Assembly: GCF_005116575.1 (NCBI RefSeq) | Contig: NZ_SWCN01000018.1 | Coordinates: forward strand, 1 to 64,000 | Direction of reading: 5' to 3' | Source: Desulforhopalus sp. IMCC35007 | Lineage (GTDB): Bacteria; Desulfobacterota; Desulfobulbia; Desulfobulbales; Desulfocapsaceae | Length of the DNA stretch: 64,000 nt | In this document: one piece after another, positions 17,681 through 27,905 of the stretch | Position numbering within the stretch: the stretch's first letter is position 1 | Layout: every line of letters begins with the position of its first letter | Program-made: the position numbers and the translations under genes | The notes under the pieces: model-generated | The model's database searches: none | What the model saw: the letters and a program-made list of their open reading frames with translations, nothing else | Told to the model about the DNA's origin: nothing

Positions 17681-18625
17681 TTACATCCTTACGTTAAAAG
17701 TCAGGGCGGTAAAAAGAGCTGGATCAACGGAATCCTCGCTTATTGTATGGCCCTTACTATCTTCAACCTTTACTTCACCCGCCAGTTCTACACCAGCAAC
17801 GATACTTACTGTGGCCTTCCGGCTCATATTATAGGTAGCGCTGGCAAAAAGAGGAACGGCCGAATCTTCCCCTACGCCACCTGGGGTGCTTCCATTTTTA
17901 TCCAGACGAAAACGGAGTTTTTCATACCGTCCACCCAGCCCAAGCCGCCATTTCGAATTTGCCTGGTAATTGAGGGTCAAGCCGGGTCCAAGCGTTGCGG
18001 CAAGGCCTCGACCGGTTTCAAGGCTGATTTTGTCCGTAATTTTCCAATCGATAATGAGGATAGGAAAAATGGACGGAGATTCCTCAAGCTGAGTCATGAC
18101 ACCAAGACCGGGGCCTATGGTGAGTGTCGGCCCAAATTTATAGGCGGCCCCAGCAAACATTCCTCCGGTTATTGTATCACTGAAACGTGCACCGGATTCT
18201 CCGGAAGTTCGCAGAGAGGGAAAGAGAAATGCGGACCAGTTATCGTCTAAGCCTAGACGTACAGGCGCACTCAGTGAGACAGAGTGGATGTCTTCCCAGT
18301 AGGAGTTATTGTTTCCACCTGTGTTTGTGATATCCGAAAATGAGTAATCGTCATAGCTGTAGCTGAGGGACAGCGAGACGCCGGTCTGTCTATCCCAGCT
18401 GTAACCTTGTCCCGCCTGAATATTGAATCTGCTGCTGGAATAACTTCCTCCCTCGTCGAGATCCGAATCAAACTGGTGGAGAGCGCCACCACGGCTAAAG
18501 GTCGACCAGGGTGAGCGTGTTTCTGGAGGCTGTGAAGGGGGATCGCTAGCCTCTGCTAAAAGAAGCGCTGGGAAAAGCAGGACGCTGGAAAAAAGTACAG
18601 TCGTAAAGGAGGTCTGGTAGCGCAT
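17681..18625 (-). CDS. Outer-membrane beta-barrel protein (DUF6268-like)
   Basis: About 314 residues. An N-terminal signal peptide (SFTTVLFSSVLLFPALLLAE) is followed by alternating aromatic/polar strands and a terminal FNVRM ending typical of barrels. Candidate strands include GVSLSLSYSYDDYSF and WRLGLGGRYEKLRF. Role unknown. ATG 18625 is preferred because it begins immediately before the signal peptide; the frame itself extends to 18712. Confidence 0.7.
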   Translation of the reverse strand: MRYQTSFTTVLFSSVLLFPALLLAEASDPPSQPPETRSPWSTFSRGGALHQFDSDLDEGGSYSSSRFNIQAGQGYSWDRQTGVSLSLSYSYDDYSFSDITNTGGNNNSYWEDIHSVSLSAPVRLGLDDNWSAFLFPSLRTSGESGARFSDTITGGMFAGAAYKFGPTLTIGPGLGVMTQLEESPSIFPILIIDWKITDKISLETGRGLAATLGPGLTLNYQANSKWRLGLGGRYEKLRFRLDKNGSTPGGVGEDSAVPLFASATYNMSRKATVSIVAGVELAGEVKVEDSKGHTISEDSVDPALFTALTFNVRM

Positions 18626-18705
18626 ATTACGGATATGTCCCAAGGTTATTTCTCCCAAAGTTTGGCGAGTGGAGAAGGATTGGCAGGGCTTACATATGCT
18701 AATAA

Positions 18706-18745
18706 AAAACACCCTCTCATACTATAATATGTAACAGAGGGCGTG
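18706..18745 (-). terminator. Terminator of the 59-aa gene
   Basis: Read on minus, CGCCCTCT pairs with AGAGGGTG (one G-U pair) and is followed by TTTTTTA. It lies 28 bp after the stop of the small gene. Confidence 0.6.
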
Positions 18746-18770
18746 GGGCTTGTATAGGAAATATTTTTAT

Positions 18771-18950
18771 CTACCAGCTGTCACCGAGAACAGAACTTAA
18801 ATTCACACAGCTCTTTTGTTCAGCTGGGCTCAGTTCTTCTTTATTTTTAACGTTTTTTGATTGATCGATAGAACAGGCGTACTCAGCTCCGTTATTATCC
18901 TGTACCCATACCATTTTACTGAATTCTTGAGCAATTACTTTTCCTTTCAT
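18771..18950 (-). CDS. 59-aa hypothetical protein
   Basis: A short gene beginning MKGKVIAQEFSKMVWVQDNN and ending NLSSVLGDSW. It has a clear ribosome-binding site (GGAGA 5 bases before ATG) and a terminator just after its stop. It is charged, has two cysteines (residues 26 and 48), no signal peptide and no membrane segment. I do not recognise a family. The ribosome site, terminator and balanced composition argue for a real gene. Confidence 0.6.
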   Translation of the reverse strand: MKGKVIAQEFSKMVWVQDNNGAEYACSIDQSKNVKNKEELSPAEQKSCVNLSSVLGDSW

Positions 18951-19501
18951 GGTGTTCTCCTATTATATTTTCAGCGTATTCTTTTCAAAAAGTTATTTGG
19001 TTTCAGTCAAGCATCCTAAAAGAGATTCCTACTGTATTTCAACCAGTAGTCTTTTAGGTTGTTATGCTTTTGTGCTTAATACATTAACTCTTCTCTGGTG
19101 CTGCGCAATGAGAGTAAAACAGGCATTAATAGTAGTGAAAAGTACTATTACGGTCTGGCTCCCTTGCTGTCAGAGAGAAACAGCCTTGTTGAAAGGCTTA
19201 TTAAAAAAAGACGGAGGAGATATCGGTGGATAATATGATTTGAGGAGTTACGTCTGACCACTTTTAATGGATCATCTCTACTGATATGAAAGTGTCAACG
19301 CCGATGATGGACAGAAATGGAGCAAGTGTCTCGGTTGATGGTCTGGAAACATCTCTTTCGAATCGCATAGTGAATTTTAATAGGTTTTAGTCCTGAAAAG
19401 ACCGAGGAGAAACAGGAATGGCCTCTAGTGTTCAATTTTACGCCTGAGTATAAGACGTATAGTGGAAAGATCTCTTTTTCGCCATTGTTCCACGGATTCA
19501 G
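18951..19501. other. Intergenic region with a hairpin
   Basis: About 550 bp with no convincing gene. An imperfect hairpin lies at 19015-19058 (CCTAAAAGA with TCTTTTAGG, plus inner TACTG/CAGTA). It could be part of the promoter for the 59-aa gene or a small RNA. The remainder looks like decayed sequence. Confidence 0.4.
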
Positions 19502-19801
19502 TCAGCTCGATGTTACATTGCTGATTTCAGTTTCGGAAATGGGGCGTCCTATAGTCTGTTCATCTTCAAGCGCGCGGACGATAACGATAGGTATATGCTT
19601 TCCACCCGGTAAACGACGGATTTGTCGATACGTCTCAACCCCATCAATCCCCTCCATGATGACATCGAGAAGAATAAGGCTCAGGGATTCGGATATAAAA
19701 CTCTCCAACGCCTCTTCACCACTCTCTGCTTCAAGAGTTTTGAATCCGGAATTCTCGAGAGTAAATTTTATCTGCAACCTGCCCGCTAACTCATCATCCA
19801 C
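19502..19801 (-). pseudogene. Response-regulator receiver domain, truncated
   Basis: About 100 residues with receiver motifs VDDE and phospho-acceptor LLDVIMEG. Expected C-terminal features (Thr/Ser switch followed by a Lys and helix 5) break off after PIVIVRALEDEQTI. The first beta strand (ILIVDDE) extends upstream of any good start; only a GTG at 19801 or a rare codon is available. It is probably a remnant of a response regulator once linked to the hybrid kinase next to it. Confidence 0.6.
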
Positions 19802-19951
19802 AATAAGAATAGCGGGATTTACTTGAGATTTATCCCGGTCGGAGGGTTTATCAACTGTTTTCGTAACCTAACCTGTGGATGGCTGAGCCCCAGCACTTTG
19901 AACATGAGGGCTATATGGATAAAATGCACACAAATTGCTTGTGATGACCAA

Positions 19952-22900
19952 TTAAAGTATGGCCTTCTGATCATGGAGGAGAGAACCAAAACCCTCTAAC
20001 TCCTTTTTAAGATCATTTAAGATCGTAGTGTAATCCTGATCAGGTGTATTTTTAAGCCCCTGATGCATTTCTTCCGCTCTTCCCGCCAAATCGTTCAGTC
20101 CTAACTGCAGGAGTGTTCCCTTCAATGTATGGGCAGTTTTTGATGCAGAGAGAAAATCCTTCTGTTCCAATGTAACGGTAGCCTCTTTTAAATTTTTTTG
20201 AATACCGGCTGAGGCTGCAGTGATTATTCGCTGAATTTGAGCGCCGGTCAACCCTGTTCCATTCTCCAGATAACGAAGAGCCTGGAAGGTTAAATCATAC
20301 TCTTCTTTGATGGGCGCTCCAAATACCTGCTCTTGATTATCAGATTCCTGCTTTACCTGCAGGAGAGAGATATTTTTATCAGCTACAACTTCATTTACAA
20401 TGGCAACCAGATCCTCTCTCTTGAACGGTTTGATTACGTTCTTTAATATTGGCTCAAGTCCATTACGCAATGTATCAAGGTCTTTTGCTAAATAAGGATA
20501 ATCTGCTTGGAATCTGGCATTATCGCATAGAGATTGAGCCTTTTGAGCCCAATGAAAAAGACCGCACTGGCACAGACTACTCTTGATTGTATGAGCAGAC
20601 GTCGAAAATGGCTCTAATTCATTTTGATCGAGAGCGTTTTTCATCTTATCAAGGTTATCTGCTATATTTTTATGGGAAGCATCCAAAAAACTTCTTATTT
20701 GTTCGCTGCTTCTCTTCATGTTGGAGTGTAAAAAAGATACGATTTGCTTAATGGAAGCCTGTTCAGCATATTGAGTACCGGGGGCGGGATCCTCAACGAG
20801 AACCTTTTGATCCTCGTGCTTGCCACTGATCTTCCACAGGGATGTATATAACTGCTCAGGTTTAAAAGGTTTGGTTACATAATCGTCCATTCCTGCCTTC
20901 AAGCAAAGTTCATGATCACTTTCCATGGCATGGGCCGTCATGGCAACGATAGGAAGGTGTTTGCCTAAAAGTTTCGTCTGAAGACTTTTGAATATATTTG
21001 TAGATATATTGGGGTGCCTCTCTTGGCCTTCCTCAACGGCACGAATAATCATGGTAGCCATCAACCCGTCCATCACCGGCATCTGGACATCCATGAGTAC
21101 GACATCAAAAGGTTTGGCAATCAGAGTATGAAGCGCATCCAGACCATTAACCGCTGTGGAAACATGGTGATTTTTTTCCAGAACCATTCGAGCGATATCG
21201 CGATTCACCTCATTGTCGTCGACAACCAATACATTTAAATCTATAACTGGCTCAATCGCCGCATCCCTGGAGGCCTGACCCTGAAGCAACGCCTTTTCGC
21301 AAGATTGCATACTGACCGTGAAATGAAAAGTGCTACCCACACCAACCTCACTTTCCACCCACATTTTTCCGCCCATTAGCCTGGAAAGTTGCCTGCTGAT
21401 GGCAAGGCCCAAACCTGTACCACCATAGCTTCTGACATAGGAACTGTCTGCTTGCTCAAAACTGTTAAAAATAGTATCAAGTTTATCTGCCTCTATCCCG
21501 ATTCCGTTATCGGATACGGAAAAAAGTAGTGTTATATTATTATCATCTTCAGGATCTTGCCTCGACGCTACCATGATCGAAACAGTACCACCATTGGTGA
21601 ATTTTATGGCGTTGCCAACCAGGTTAAAGAGTATTTGCCGGAGCCTTAAGTCATCTCCTATAATAGCAGGTGGCAGTGTTTCTTGTTCTGTAACTTGCAG
21701 TTTAATCCCTTTTTCCACCGCAGACATGTTCATTGTGGAGATGACTGATTCCAGTACTGCTTTAAGGAGAAAAGGCTGCTTACTCAATAACAGTTGGCCA
21801 GCCTCAATTTTTGAAAAATCAAGAATGTCGTTGAGAAGACCAAGCAGACTCTCGGCAGAATTCTTTACTGTTTGCAAGAAACGATGAGTTTGTTTCTCAT
21901 CACGTGATTCCATGGCCAGATGCGTCATCCCCATAATCCCGTTCATGGGAGTTCGGATTTCGTGACTCATGTTGGCAAGGAATTGCGATTTGGCCCGGTT
22001 TGCGGCTTCAGCCTGTTCGGCTAATGAAATGGCTTTATTTGTGGATTCCTGAAGCTCCTTTGTACGTTTTTCTACTTTCTCCTCAAGAGTTTGCTGATAA
22101 TCTAAAAGCTTCATCTCCACCTTGTGGCGTTTTTCGATTTCCTCTGAAAGTTGCTGATGTTTTACTTTTAAAAGTTCCTGCTGCTGTTCTACTTTATGGC
22201 GTTTTTCTGTTTCAGCTAAAAGCTGCTGGTGTTTTACTTTGAGGAGTTTCTGCTGCCGCCTGGACTCATTAAACTGTTTCTGCAGGCTGATTTTTTGTGT
22301 GTTAAACCGCATCAATACCCCAATGCCAAACAGTATAACAATGGCTAAAGAACAGGTACCGAATATAAGATACCATGATGCCTGAGAGTTTAGGTATCCC
22401 TCATCTTTCATCCAGGCCAAAAGAGACAAAGGCATATTGTCAATGGCAAGGCGGGTCATCATCACTTTTCCGGCGCTTTTACCTTTTGTCGGCAAAGTGA
22501 GAGGTAAAAAATTCTCTGTGGGAACGGTGGCAAGGAATCCAGGTGGCAATTTGATTTTGGGACAAGGCTGCCCCAAATGGGGGGGACAGATATTCTGCCC
22601 ATCGTTGGTTACCAGATTAAGCCCGTCGTAGCCAAATTCCGTTGAATTATCAAGGAAATGAGAAATCAGAGTTTCGGGGGCCAACCAGGCTATCACCTTA
22701 CCCATGAAATGATTTTTGTGAATGTAGGGAATCTCGGCTACGATTTGTGCCTCCCCATTCACCACTTCAATGAATATGTCAGGTTCTCCTTTTTCAAGTG
22801 CCGGAGAATTTCGCGGAAGAACAGGAGAATTACTTTGCGCTGAAGGCATAGTATCGACCAGAATCTTCCCTGTCTCATCTGTCAGCATGAATCGCCTGTA

Positions 22901-23269
22901 TATCGTATCTCCTCGGATGACTTTTTCTGTAATCGTTGTATTAAAAAGTTGGTTAATGATATACAGGTTGACCTTGAGTCCATATTGTTCGGACATACCC
23001 ATGGCCTTATTGCTGCAATATCCTTTTACAGCGGCTGATACAGCAATTGAACGTAGATCAAATTTCCGTTCTGAAAAAAAGTAACCCAGGGATGCCGCTC
23101 GTTTTTCCAGATTCAGGGCAAACTGTTTGATGGCGGAATCGTGCAACGCGACCTGGCTTCTGTAGTTCGCGACGATCAACAGACTTATGAATAATGCCAA
23201 CAGCACACCCGAGGCCAGCACTGTCAAGGTTTGTTTGCGCTCTACTATAACAAATGGCATTTTAAACAT
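19952..23269 (-). CDS. Hybrid histidine kinase with receiver and two HPt domains
   Basis: 1105 residues. A membrane segment (about 15-35), a periplasmic sensor domain of about 265 residues and a second segment (about 300-320) come first. Next is a coiled coil that contains an internal duplication (LLKVKHQQL and EKRHKVE occur twice). The H-box ([11 protein letters not shown] near 435), ATPase domain (N, G1, G2 boxes), receiver (VVLMDVQMP near 728) and two HPt domains (SAHTIKSSL near 893, TAHTLKGTL near 1048) follow. Two HPt domains suggest two phosphotransfer outlets or partners. It lies 34 bp after two solute-binding protein genes, so these may deliver ligand to its sensor domain. Confidence 0.92.
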   Translation of the reverse strand: MFKMPFVIVERKQTLTVLASGVLLALFISLLIVANYRSQVALHDSAIKQFALNLEKRAASLGYFFSERKFDLRSIAVSAAVKGYCSNKAMGMSEQYGLKVNLYIINQLFNTTITEKVIRGDTIYRRFMLTDETGKILVDTMPSAQSNSPVLPRNSPALEKGEPDIFIEVVNGEAQIVAEIPYIHKNHFMGKVIAWLAPETLISHFLDNSTEFGYDGLNLVTNDGQNICPPHLGQPCPKIKLPPGFLATVPTENFLPLTLPTKGKSAGKVMMTRLAIDNMPLSLLAWMKDEGYLNSQASWYLIFGTCSLAIVILFGIGVLMRFNTQKISLQKQFNESRRQQKLLKVKHQQLLAETEKRHKVEQQQELLKVKHQQLSEEIEKRHKVEMKLLDYQQTLEEKVEKRTKELQESTNKAISLAEQAEAANRAKSQFLANMSHEIRTPMNGIMGMTHLAMESRDEKQTHRFLQTVKNSAESLLGLLNDILDFSKIEAGQLLLSKQPFLLKAVLESVISTMNMSAVEKGIKLQVTEQETLPPAIIGDDLRLRQILFNLVGNAIKFTNGGTVSIMVASRQDPEDDNNITLLFSVSDNGIGIEADKLDTIFNSFEQADSSYVRSYGGTGLGLAISRQLSRLMGGKMWVESEVGVGSTFHFTVSMQSCEKALLQGQASRDAAIEPVIDLNVLVVDDNEVNRDIARMVLEKNHHVSTAVNGLDALHTLIAKPFDVVLMDVQMPVMDGLMATMIIRAVEEGQERHPNISTNIFKSLQTKLLGKHLPIVAMTAHAMESDHELCLKAGMDDYVTKPFKPEQLYTSLWKISGKHEDQKVLVEDPAPGTQYAEQASIKQIVSFLHSNMKRSSEQIRSFLDASHKNIADNLDKMKNALDQNELEPFSTSAHTIKSSLCQCGLFHWAQKAQSLCDNARFQADYPYLAKDLDTLRNGLEPILKNVIKPFKREDLVAIVNEVVADKNISLLQVKQESDNQEQVFGAPIKEEYDLTFQALRYLENGTGLTGAQIQRIITAASAGIQKNLKEATVTLEQKDFLSASKTAHTLKGTLLQLGLNDLAGRAEEMHQGLKNTPDQDYTTILNDLKKELEGFGSLLHDQKAIL

Positions 23270-23303
23270 TTGAATTCATATAGAAAAATAACCAGCCAAA
23301 TCT

Positions 23304-24263
23304 TTAAAACGAATCAGGATAATACACAAACAAAGATGAATAGTATTTTTCTACAAGACGCTTGTAGGTGCCATCCGCCTTACATTGATTGAAAAAATTA
23401 TTGAATTCCTGTCGGAGTTTTGGAGATGTTTTGGGAAAAGCACAAGCCATTATCTGAGGATCAGAGATCGGGCCGATTACTTTTATCTGGCCCGGCCAAT
23501 CTTCCAGGGCAATCAATGCCACCGGCAAGTCCATGAGGGTGGTGTTGGCCTGTTTTGCCATCATCGATGGGATCATTTCACTCAGATCGCGGTCAATGGG
23601 AAAAAGCTGGATAGAGGCGCCAGTCGTATCCAGATTGTAAAGACTCGGGTCAAGACAACTGCCTTGCAAACCCAAAATTGAGACATCTTTCAAGTTTTTT
23701 CTGACGGCCTCAATATCTTTTGTGATTGTATTTGTGGGAACAATGGGCTGCAATTTCGAGTCAGCGCGTGCTAGAAGCCAAACACCGGTTGGAAAAGTCA
23801 TCTCCGAGAAGTCGACGACTTTTTTTCGCCATTCCAGCATTGTAAAGCCCGTGGCGATAATATCACCCCGTATTGGCCCTGTTCCCATGATCTCGACATC
23901 ATCGCCCTTGGGTTTGATAACTTTTCCAGTGAGATCAGTCAGGATGTTTGTCCAGTTTGTCTCGACAAACTCATACTTCACTCCCAGGTGCGCGGCAAAG
24001 AGTTGCATTAATTCAACATCAAGCCCAGTCTTGTCCTCGGTAACAAAGTTTGCATAAACAATTCCTAAGTGCCTCAATTTTCCTGCTTTCAATACCTCAT
24101 CTAGATCACCACACCGCCCTGTATTGCTCACCACGCATATCAGCAACACAAGTAGGGTGGCACAAAGTTGTTTTATCCTGAGATCGCCAAGTCCCCGACC
24201 TGCTTTGTTCGCAATGGTGTCAGTATTTGCCACTCTTGTCTTTGTATTTTTTTCAAAATTCAT
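23304..24263 (-). CDS. Extracellular solute-binding protein, family 3 (second of a pair)
   Basis: 319 residues. A signal peptide near residues 30-50 precedes a periplasmic binding fold: LRHLGIVYANF, TGLDVELMQLFAAHLGV, WRKKVVDFSEMTFPTGVWL and a C-terminal GTYKRLVEKYYSS. It is about half identical by eye to the upstream gene. It has a good ribosome site (GGGAG). It lies 3 bp after its paralog and 34 bp before the hybrid kinase, with no ABC permease or ATPase nearby. It could feed a transporter elsewhere, but is better placed as a signalling subunit. Ligand unknown, probably an amino-acid-like small molecule. Confidence 0.85.
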   Translation of the reverse strand: MNFEKNTKTRVANTDTIANKAGRGLGDLRIKQLCATLLVLLICVVSNTGRCGDLDEVLKAGKLRHLGIVYANFVTEDKTGLDVELMQLFAAHLGVKYEFVETNWTNILTDLTGKVIKPKGDDVEIMGTGPIRGDIIATGFTMLEWRKKVVDFSEMTFPTGVWLLARADSKLQPIVPTNTITKDIEAVRKNLKDVSILGLQGSCLDPSLYNLDTTGASIQLFPIDRDLSEMIPSMMAKQANTTLMDLPVALIALEDWPGQIKVIGPISDPQIMACAFPKTSPKLRQEFNNFFNQCKADGTYKRLVEKYYSSLFVYYPDSF

Positions 24264-24266
24264 CTT

Positions 24267-25187
24267 TTACTCTCCCAGACTATTCTTAAAAAAATCTCCA
24301 AAGTATAAAAATACAGCTGGATAGTATTTTTCAACCAGTCGTTTATACGTTCCATCTTCCCAGCAGGTCCGAAAGAAGCGATTATACTCATTAAGGAGTT
24401 CCGGAGAGTCTTTCGCGACAGCAATCCCCATGACCTGCCGAGCAGAAATCGGACCGATAATTTTGACTTCTTCGGGCCATTTTTGCAATGCGATCAGTGC
24501 ATCCGGGATATCCAAGAGGGTTATTTCAGCTTCTCCATTGACTACTTTCTGGGCAATATCACCCAGGAACTGACTGGAAGTATGATAATGGATATCGGCT
24601 CCGGTCGAGTTGAGATCATACAGGTCCGGGTCCAGACAGGTTCCTTTCATGCTCAGCACAGAATGCCCCTTGAGTAATTCCTTTACTTGCTCAATGTCTT
24701 TGCCGATATCTCCGGTTGGTGCAATGGGTTTAATGGGAGAATCAGCCCTGGCCATAACCCACACCCCGGTTGGGAAAACGGGGATCGAATAATCCACTCT
24801 TTTTTGCCTGTCAGGCAATACAGTCAGGCCATTGGCCACAATATCGCCTTTCACCCTGGTCGTGCCGATTGTCATTACGTCATCACCGCTGACTTGGGTC
24901 AAATTGCCGGTCACGTCACCAAAAACATCTTTCCAGGAAGTTTCTACATATTCGTACCGCACTCCAAGATGTTTTGCAAAAAGCTGCATCATCTCAACAT
25001 CCAACCCATCGACACCAGTGTTGGTATGTCTGACGAAATGAGCATAGGGAACACCAAGATGCCGCAGTACACCATTTTGACGAATATCTTGAAGACTGGT
25101 TGCGTAAATTGTTGCCGGAATGAGAAAGCAAAACATTGCAACCTCTACTAACAGGTGTATTTTTAGCCTATGTAACCTTCGATTCAC
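24267..25187 (-). CDS. Extracellular solute-binding protein, family 3 (first of a pair)
   Basis: About 306 residues from a GTG at 25187, which follows GGAGAA; a longer frame to 25229 is less likely. A signal peptide (LLVEVAMFCFLIPATIYA) precedes the binding fold: VLRHLGVPYAHF, GLDVEMMQLFAKHLGVRYEY, RQKRVDYSIPVFPTGVWVMA. It arose with the next gene by tandem duplication. It leads the operon of two binding proteins and a hybrid kinase. Confidence 0.85.
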   Translation of the reverse strand: MNRRLHRLKIHLLVEVAMFCFLIPATIYATSLQDIRQNGVLRHLGVPYAHFVRHTNTGVDGLDVEMMQLFAKHLGVRYEYVETSWKDVFGDVTGNLTQVSGDDVMTIGTTRVKGDIVANGLTVLPDRQKRVDYSIPVFPTGVWVMARADSPIKPIAPTGDIGKDIEQVKELLKGHSVLSMKGTCLDPDLYDLNSTGADIHYHTSSQFLGDIAQKVVNGEAEITLLDIPDALIALQKWPEEVKIIGPISARQVMGIAVAKDSPELLNEYNRFFRTCWEDGTYKRLVEKYYPAVFLYFGDFFKNSLGE

Positions 25188-25229
25188 TGAGTTCTCCTTC
25201 TTTGAACAATAATTGCAGGGTGTCCACAA

Positions 25230-26164
25230 AAGAGCGGATCAACCGCCAGTACCTACCAGTGTGAAACAATCATTAAATGAAAAACAACGAAGAGTTGATT
25301 GTGAAGCTGTGTTACAACTCGTTTTCAGACTTTATGAAATCGATTTTCACTCTTTTTCTTTGTCATGCAAAAACATCGTTCCTGCTTTTTCTCGTTGGCC
25401 TCAACTGATTATCCAATACCTTAAAGGATCGTTCCTTTGATGCTTTTTTTGAGGAGTCATAAGGAACTCGGCTCTATTTTAAGCAACAAAAGGACCAGCA
25501 TAAACACATTGTAAAAAACGTTTGATAAATCATTACGTTACACAACATATTTGTGAGGCGGAGAATATGGAGGACTATTTTTGTTGTCCGGGTTTCTATT
25601 CGGGTTACATTTTTGCAATACGAGGTGCGGATTTGAGGTTCTCGGAAATGATGAGGTCGTAGCACCATATATAGCGCGAATACCAAAGGGGGCTGACCCC
25701 ATTATTGGAATGACAATTTCTACACACTGACATGAAACGGATTCTTTTTGCGATTTGTTGATGGAGCTATAGTTAAATTTGAAATGCCAAAATCTATATC
25801 GGTACAAGTGACAATGCTCTACGCATACAGATTTTGACAGCCCTCACTAACGTACCAAAGAGTACCTAAACCTCGACCTCTGCAGGGGGCGGTTAACATG
25901 CTTCCTGTATCTCTGATACTTGGGCTGCGTTAAATAAGGGCCTCAGTTTTATCTTCTCGTATGTGAAAAATGTTGTCAGGGTTGGCTGTTGATACCACAA
26001 CACTGACAACACGAATGAGGTTAAAATTAATTGTGAAATTCTCAGAAATTAATTCCATAGGAAAACATAAAAGCACCTAAGATTAAATGATAATTTTTGT
26101 CGAAAAGTATGATTCTCTCTTCCAGCACAAACTCAACTGCCTGCCGACAATAAGGAGGGAATAA
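25230..26164. other. Long non-coding or decayed region
   Basis: About 935 bp of low-GC sequence with no gene I can support. It should include the promoter for the binding-protein operon. A weak stem AAAGGA/TCCTTT followed by a T run lies near 25421-25450. No insertion-sequence ends were seen. Confidence 0.4.
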
Positions 26165-26653
26165 TTATTTCTTTATCTTTACTGTCCAGAGCATGATCGC
26201 TGGAAAAAGCAGGGCCCAGATGAGGGCCAGAACCAGTAGAGAGGTGGGGAGGGGCCAGTTGAATGTCGAGGCCCCAAGCCGGGCTCCTGCCCAGTAGGCT
26301 GCCGGACCTCCGAGGGCGCCAAAGAGCATTGACAGAAGCGGTTGTGTCTTGAGCCAGGAGAGGCTATGGTGAAGTGTGATCCCAAGTCCCAGCCAGATAA
26401 CCATCAGCCAGAAAGGTATGGGAAACCCTGGCACCCTGAAGCTGAAAAAGCCGATCTGCTGCAGTATCCCGTCAACCAGGAGGCCGATAAAAAGCACCAG
26501 TGTCATGGTCTTGATGTCTACAACCCTGCACCGTGATTGTGCAAGGTGTATAACAAGAAGAAGCAGACCGGCCCAGGCTCCCTTGTTGCCACCCAGCACA
26601 GATAAAAACCAGATCGACTGGTACAGGGCTATATTGAGGACAATTCGTATCAT
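26165..26653 (-). CDS. DUF2878 membrane protein
   Basis: About 162 residues, several hydrophobic segments: IALYQSIWFLSVLGG, LVLFIGLLVDGILQQIGFF, FWLMVIWLGLG, LLVLALIWALLFPAIML. It matches the small inner-membrane family that accompanies cyclopropane synthase genes in light or singlet-oxygen clusters. The true start (ATG 26653) follows the CFA synthase stop by one base, so the two are coupled. Role unknown. Confidence 0.8.
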   Translation of the reverse strand: MIRIVLNIALYQSIWFLSVLGGNKGAWAGLLLLVIHLAQSRCRVVDIKTMTLVLFIGLLVDGILQQIGFFSFRVPGFPIPFWLMVIWLGLGITLHHSLSWLKTQPLLSMLFGALGGPAAYWAGARLGASTFNWPLPTSLLVLALIWALLFPAIMLWTVKIKK

Positions 26654-26654
26654 G

Positions 26655-27905
26655 TTATAGTTCTCTGTTGCCTGGACGAGTGGCAACAACATGGACGACA
26701 CTGATGGATCGTTCGAGAAATCCTCCTTCGCAGTAACATAGATAAAATTCCCACAATCTCTTGAAGGTTTCATCGTAGCCGTTCTGGCGTAGATGTTCAT
26801 AGGCATGGGCAAAGCGGGTTCGCCAGTCTTTCAGAGTTTTAGCGTAATCAAAGCCAAAATCCTCAATATGGCGTATTACCATGTCGGTTTTCTCTGAGAT
26901 TAGCTCCGCCATTCTGGCATTGGAGGGTACGCAGCCTCCGGGAAAAATATATCGCTGGATGAAATCGACCCCACCCACATATTGCTTATACTTCTGGTCG
27001 CAGATTGTTATGGCCTGGATCAGCATTTTTCCCTCTGGTTTGAGGAGCTCTCCGCATTTTTTAAAAAATCCAGGCAGGAATTTATCGCCGACCGCTTCGA
27101 TCATTTCGATACTGACGAGTTTGTCGTATTGTCCCGAGAGATCCCGGTAGTCCTTTTGCAGCAGGGTTATTTTGTCACTGAGTCCTTCCTTTGCAATTCT
27201 TTCACTTGCTTCTGCAAACTGAGCGTCTGAAATGGTTGTGGTGGTGACATGACAGCCATAGTTGCGTGCGGCGTGAATTGCAAAACCTCCCCAGCCAGAA
27301 CCGATTTCAATGATCCGGTCCGTGGGTTGCAGGTTCAGTTTCTTGCAGATGGTCTCAAGTTTATGCACTTGAGCATCTTCCAGGCTACTTGATTTTTCAG
27401 GATAGATTGCCGAGGAATACATCATGGTCGGGTCGAGAAAAGCCCCATACATTTCATTACCAAGGTCGTAATGGGCGAGAATATTCTGTTTTGCCTTTCT
27501 CTTGTTGTTGCTGTTGAGGATATGTTTGAAGAGATCGATGGGCCGGGTAAACCAGGCAAGTCCTCGTTCCATCCTGTCCAGCAGGGACATATTGAGTACC
27601 ATGATGCGCACAAGCGCAGTAAGGTCATCCACATCCCAGAGTTTGTTGAAGTAGGCCTCTCCGGCACCAATGGAACCGCCAAAGAGTACTTTTTTATAGG
27701 TACGGGGATCCAGGATGGTAATATTTGCCTGGAGTGGGCCTTCGTGACCAAAACTCCATTTTCTGCCAGCCTCCTGCAAGGTTACCCTGCCATGTTGCAG
27801 ATTTTTCAGCATCTCTAAGAAAAGCGATCGATACCAGTTACGTGGCAAAGCCTTTTGGGCTGTGGATGTTTTGTACGTGGAGGACGTTGTGGTTATTCCA
27901 TTCAT
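26655..27905 (-). CDS. cfa: Cyclopropane-fatty-acyl-phospholipid synthase family methyltransferase
   Basis: 416 residues. The SAM-binding glycine motif (IIEIGSGWGGFAIHAA) and the family core FLDPTMMYSSAIYPE, GGVDFIQRYIFPGG and WRTRFAHAYEHL are present. It transfers a methylene or methyl group to unsaturated acyl chains of membrane lipids. Relatives in this gene neighbourhood make cyclopropane or furan fatty acids during photo-oxidative stress. The start overlaps the DUF1365 stop by four bases. Confidence 0.92.
   Translation of the reverse strand: MNGITTTSSTYKTSTAQKALPRNWYRSLFLEMLKNLQHGRVTLQEAGRKWSFGHEGPLQANITILDPRTYKKVLFGGSIGAGEAYFNKLWDVDDLTALVRIMVLNMSLLDRMERGLAWFTRPIDLFKHILNSNNKRKAKQNILAHYDLGNEMYGAFLDPTMMYSSAIYPEKSSSLEDAQVHKLETICKKLNLQPTDRIIEIGSGWGGFAIHAARNYGCHVTTTTISDAQFAEASERIAKEGLSDKITLLQKDYRDLSGQYDKLVSIEMIEAVGDKFLPGFFKKCGELLKPEGKMLIQAITICDQKYKQYVGGVDFIQRYIFPGGCVPSNARMAELISEKTDMVIRHIEDFGFDYAKTLKDWRTRFAHAYEHLRQNGYDETFKRLWEFYLCYCEGGFLERSISVVHVVATRPGNREL

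Noticed and set aside
18949-19233. Plus-strand open frame of 94 codons opposite the start of the 59-aa gene
   Set aside because: No ribosome site and composition unlike the real genes.
25230-26164. Possible insertion-sequence remnant in the long empty region
   Set aside because: No terminal inverted repeats, target duplications or transposase fragments could be seen.
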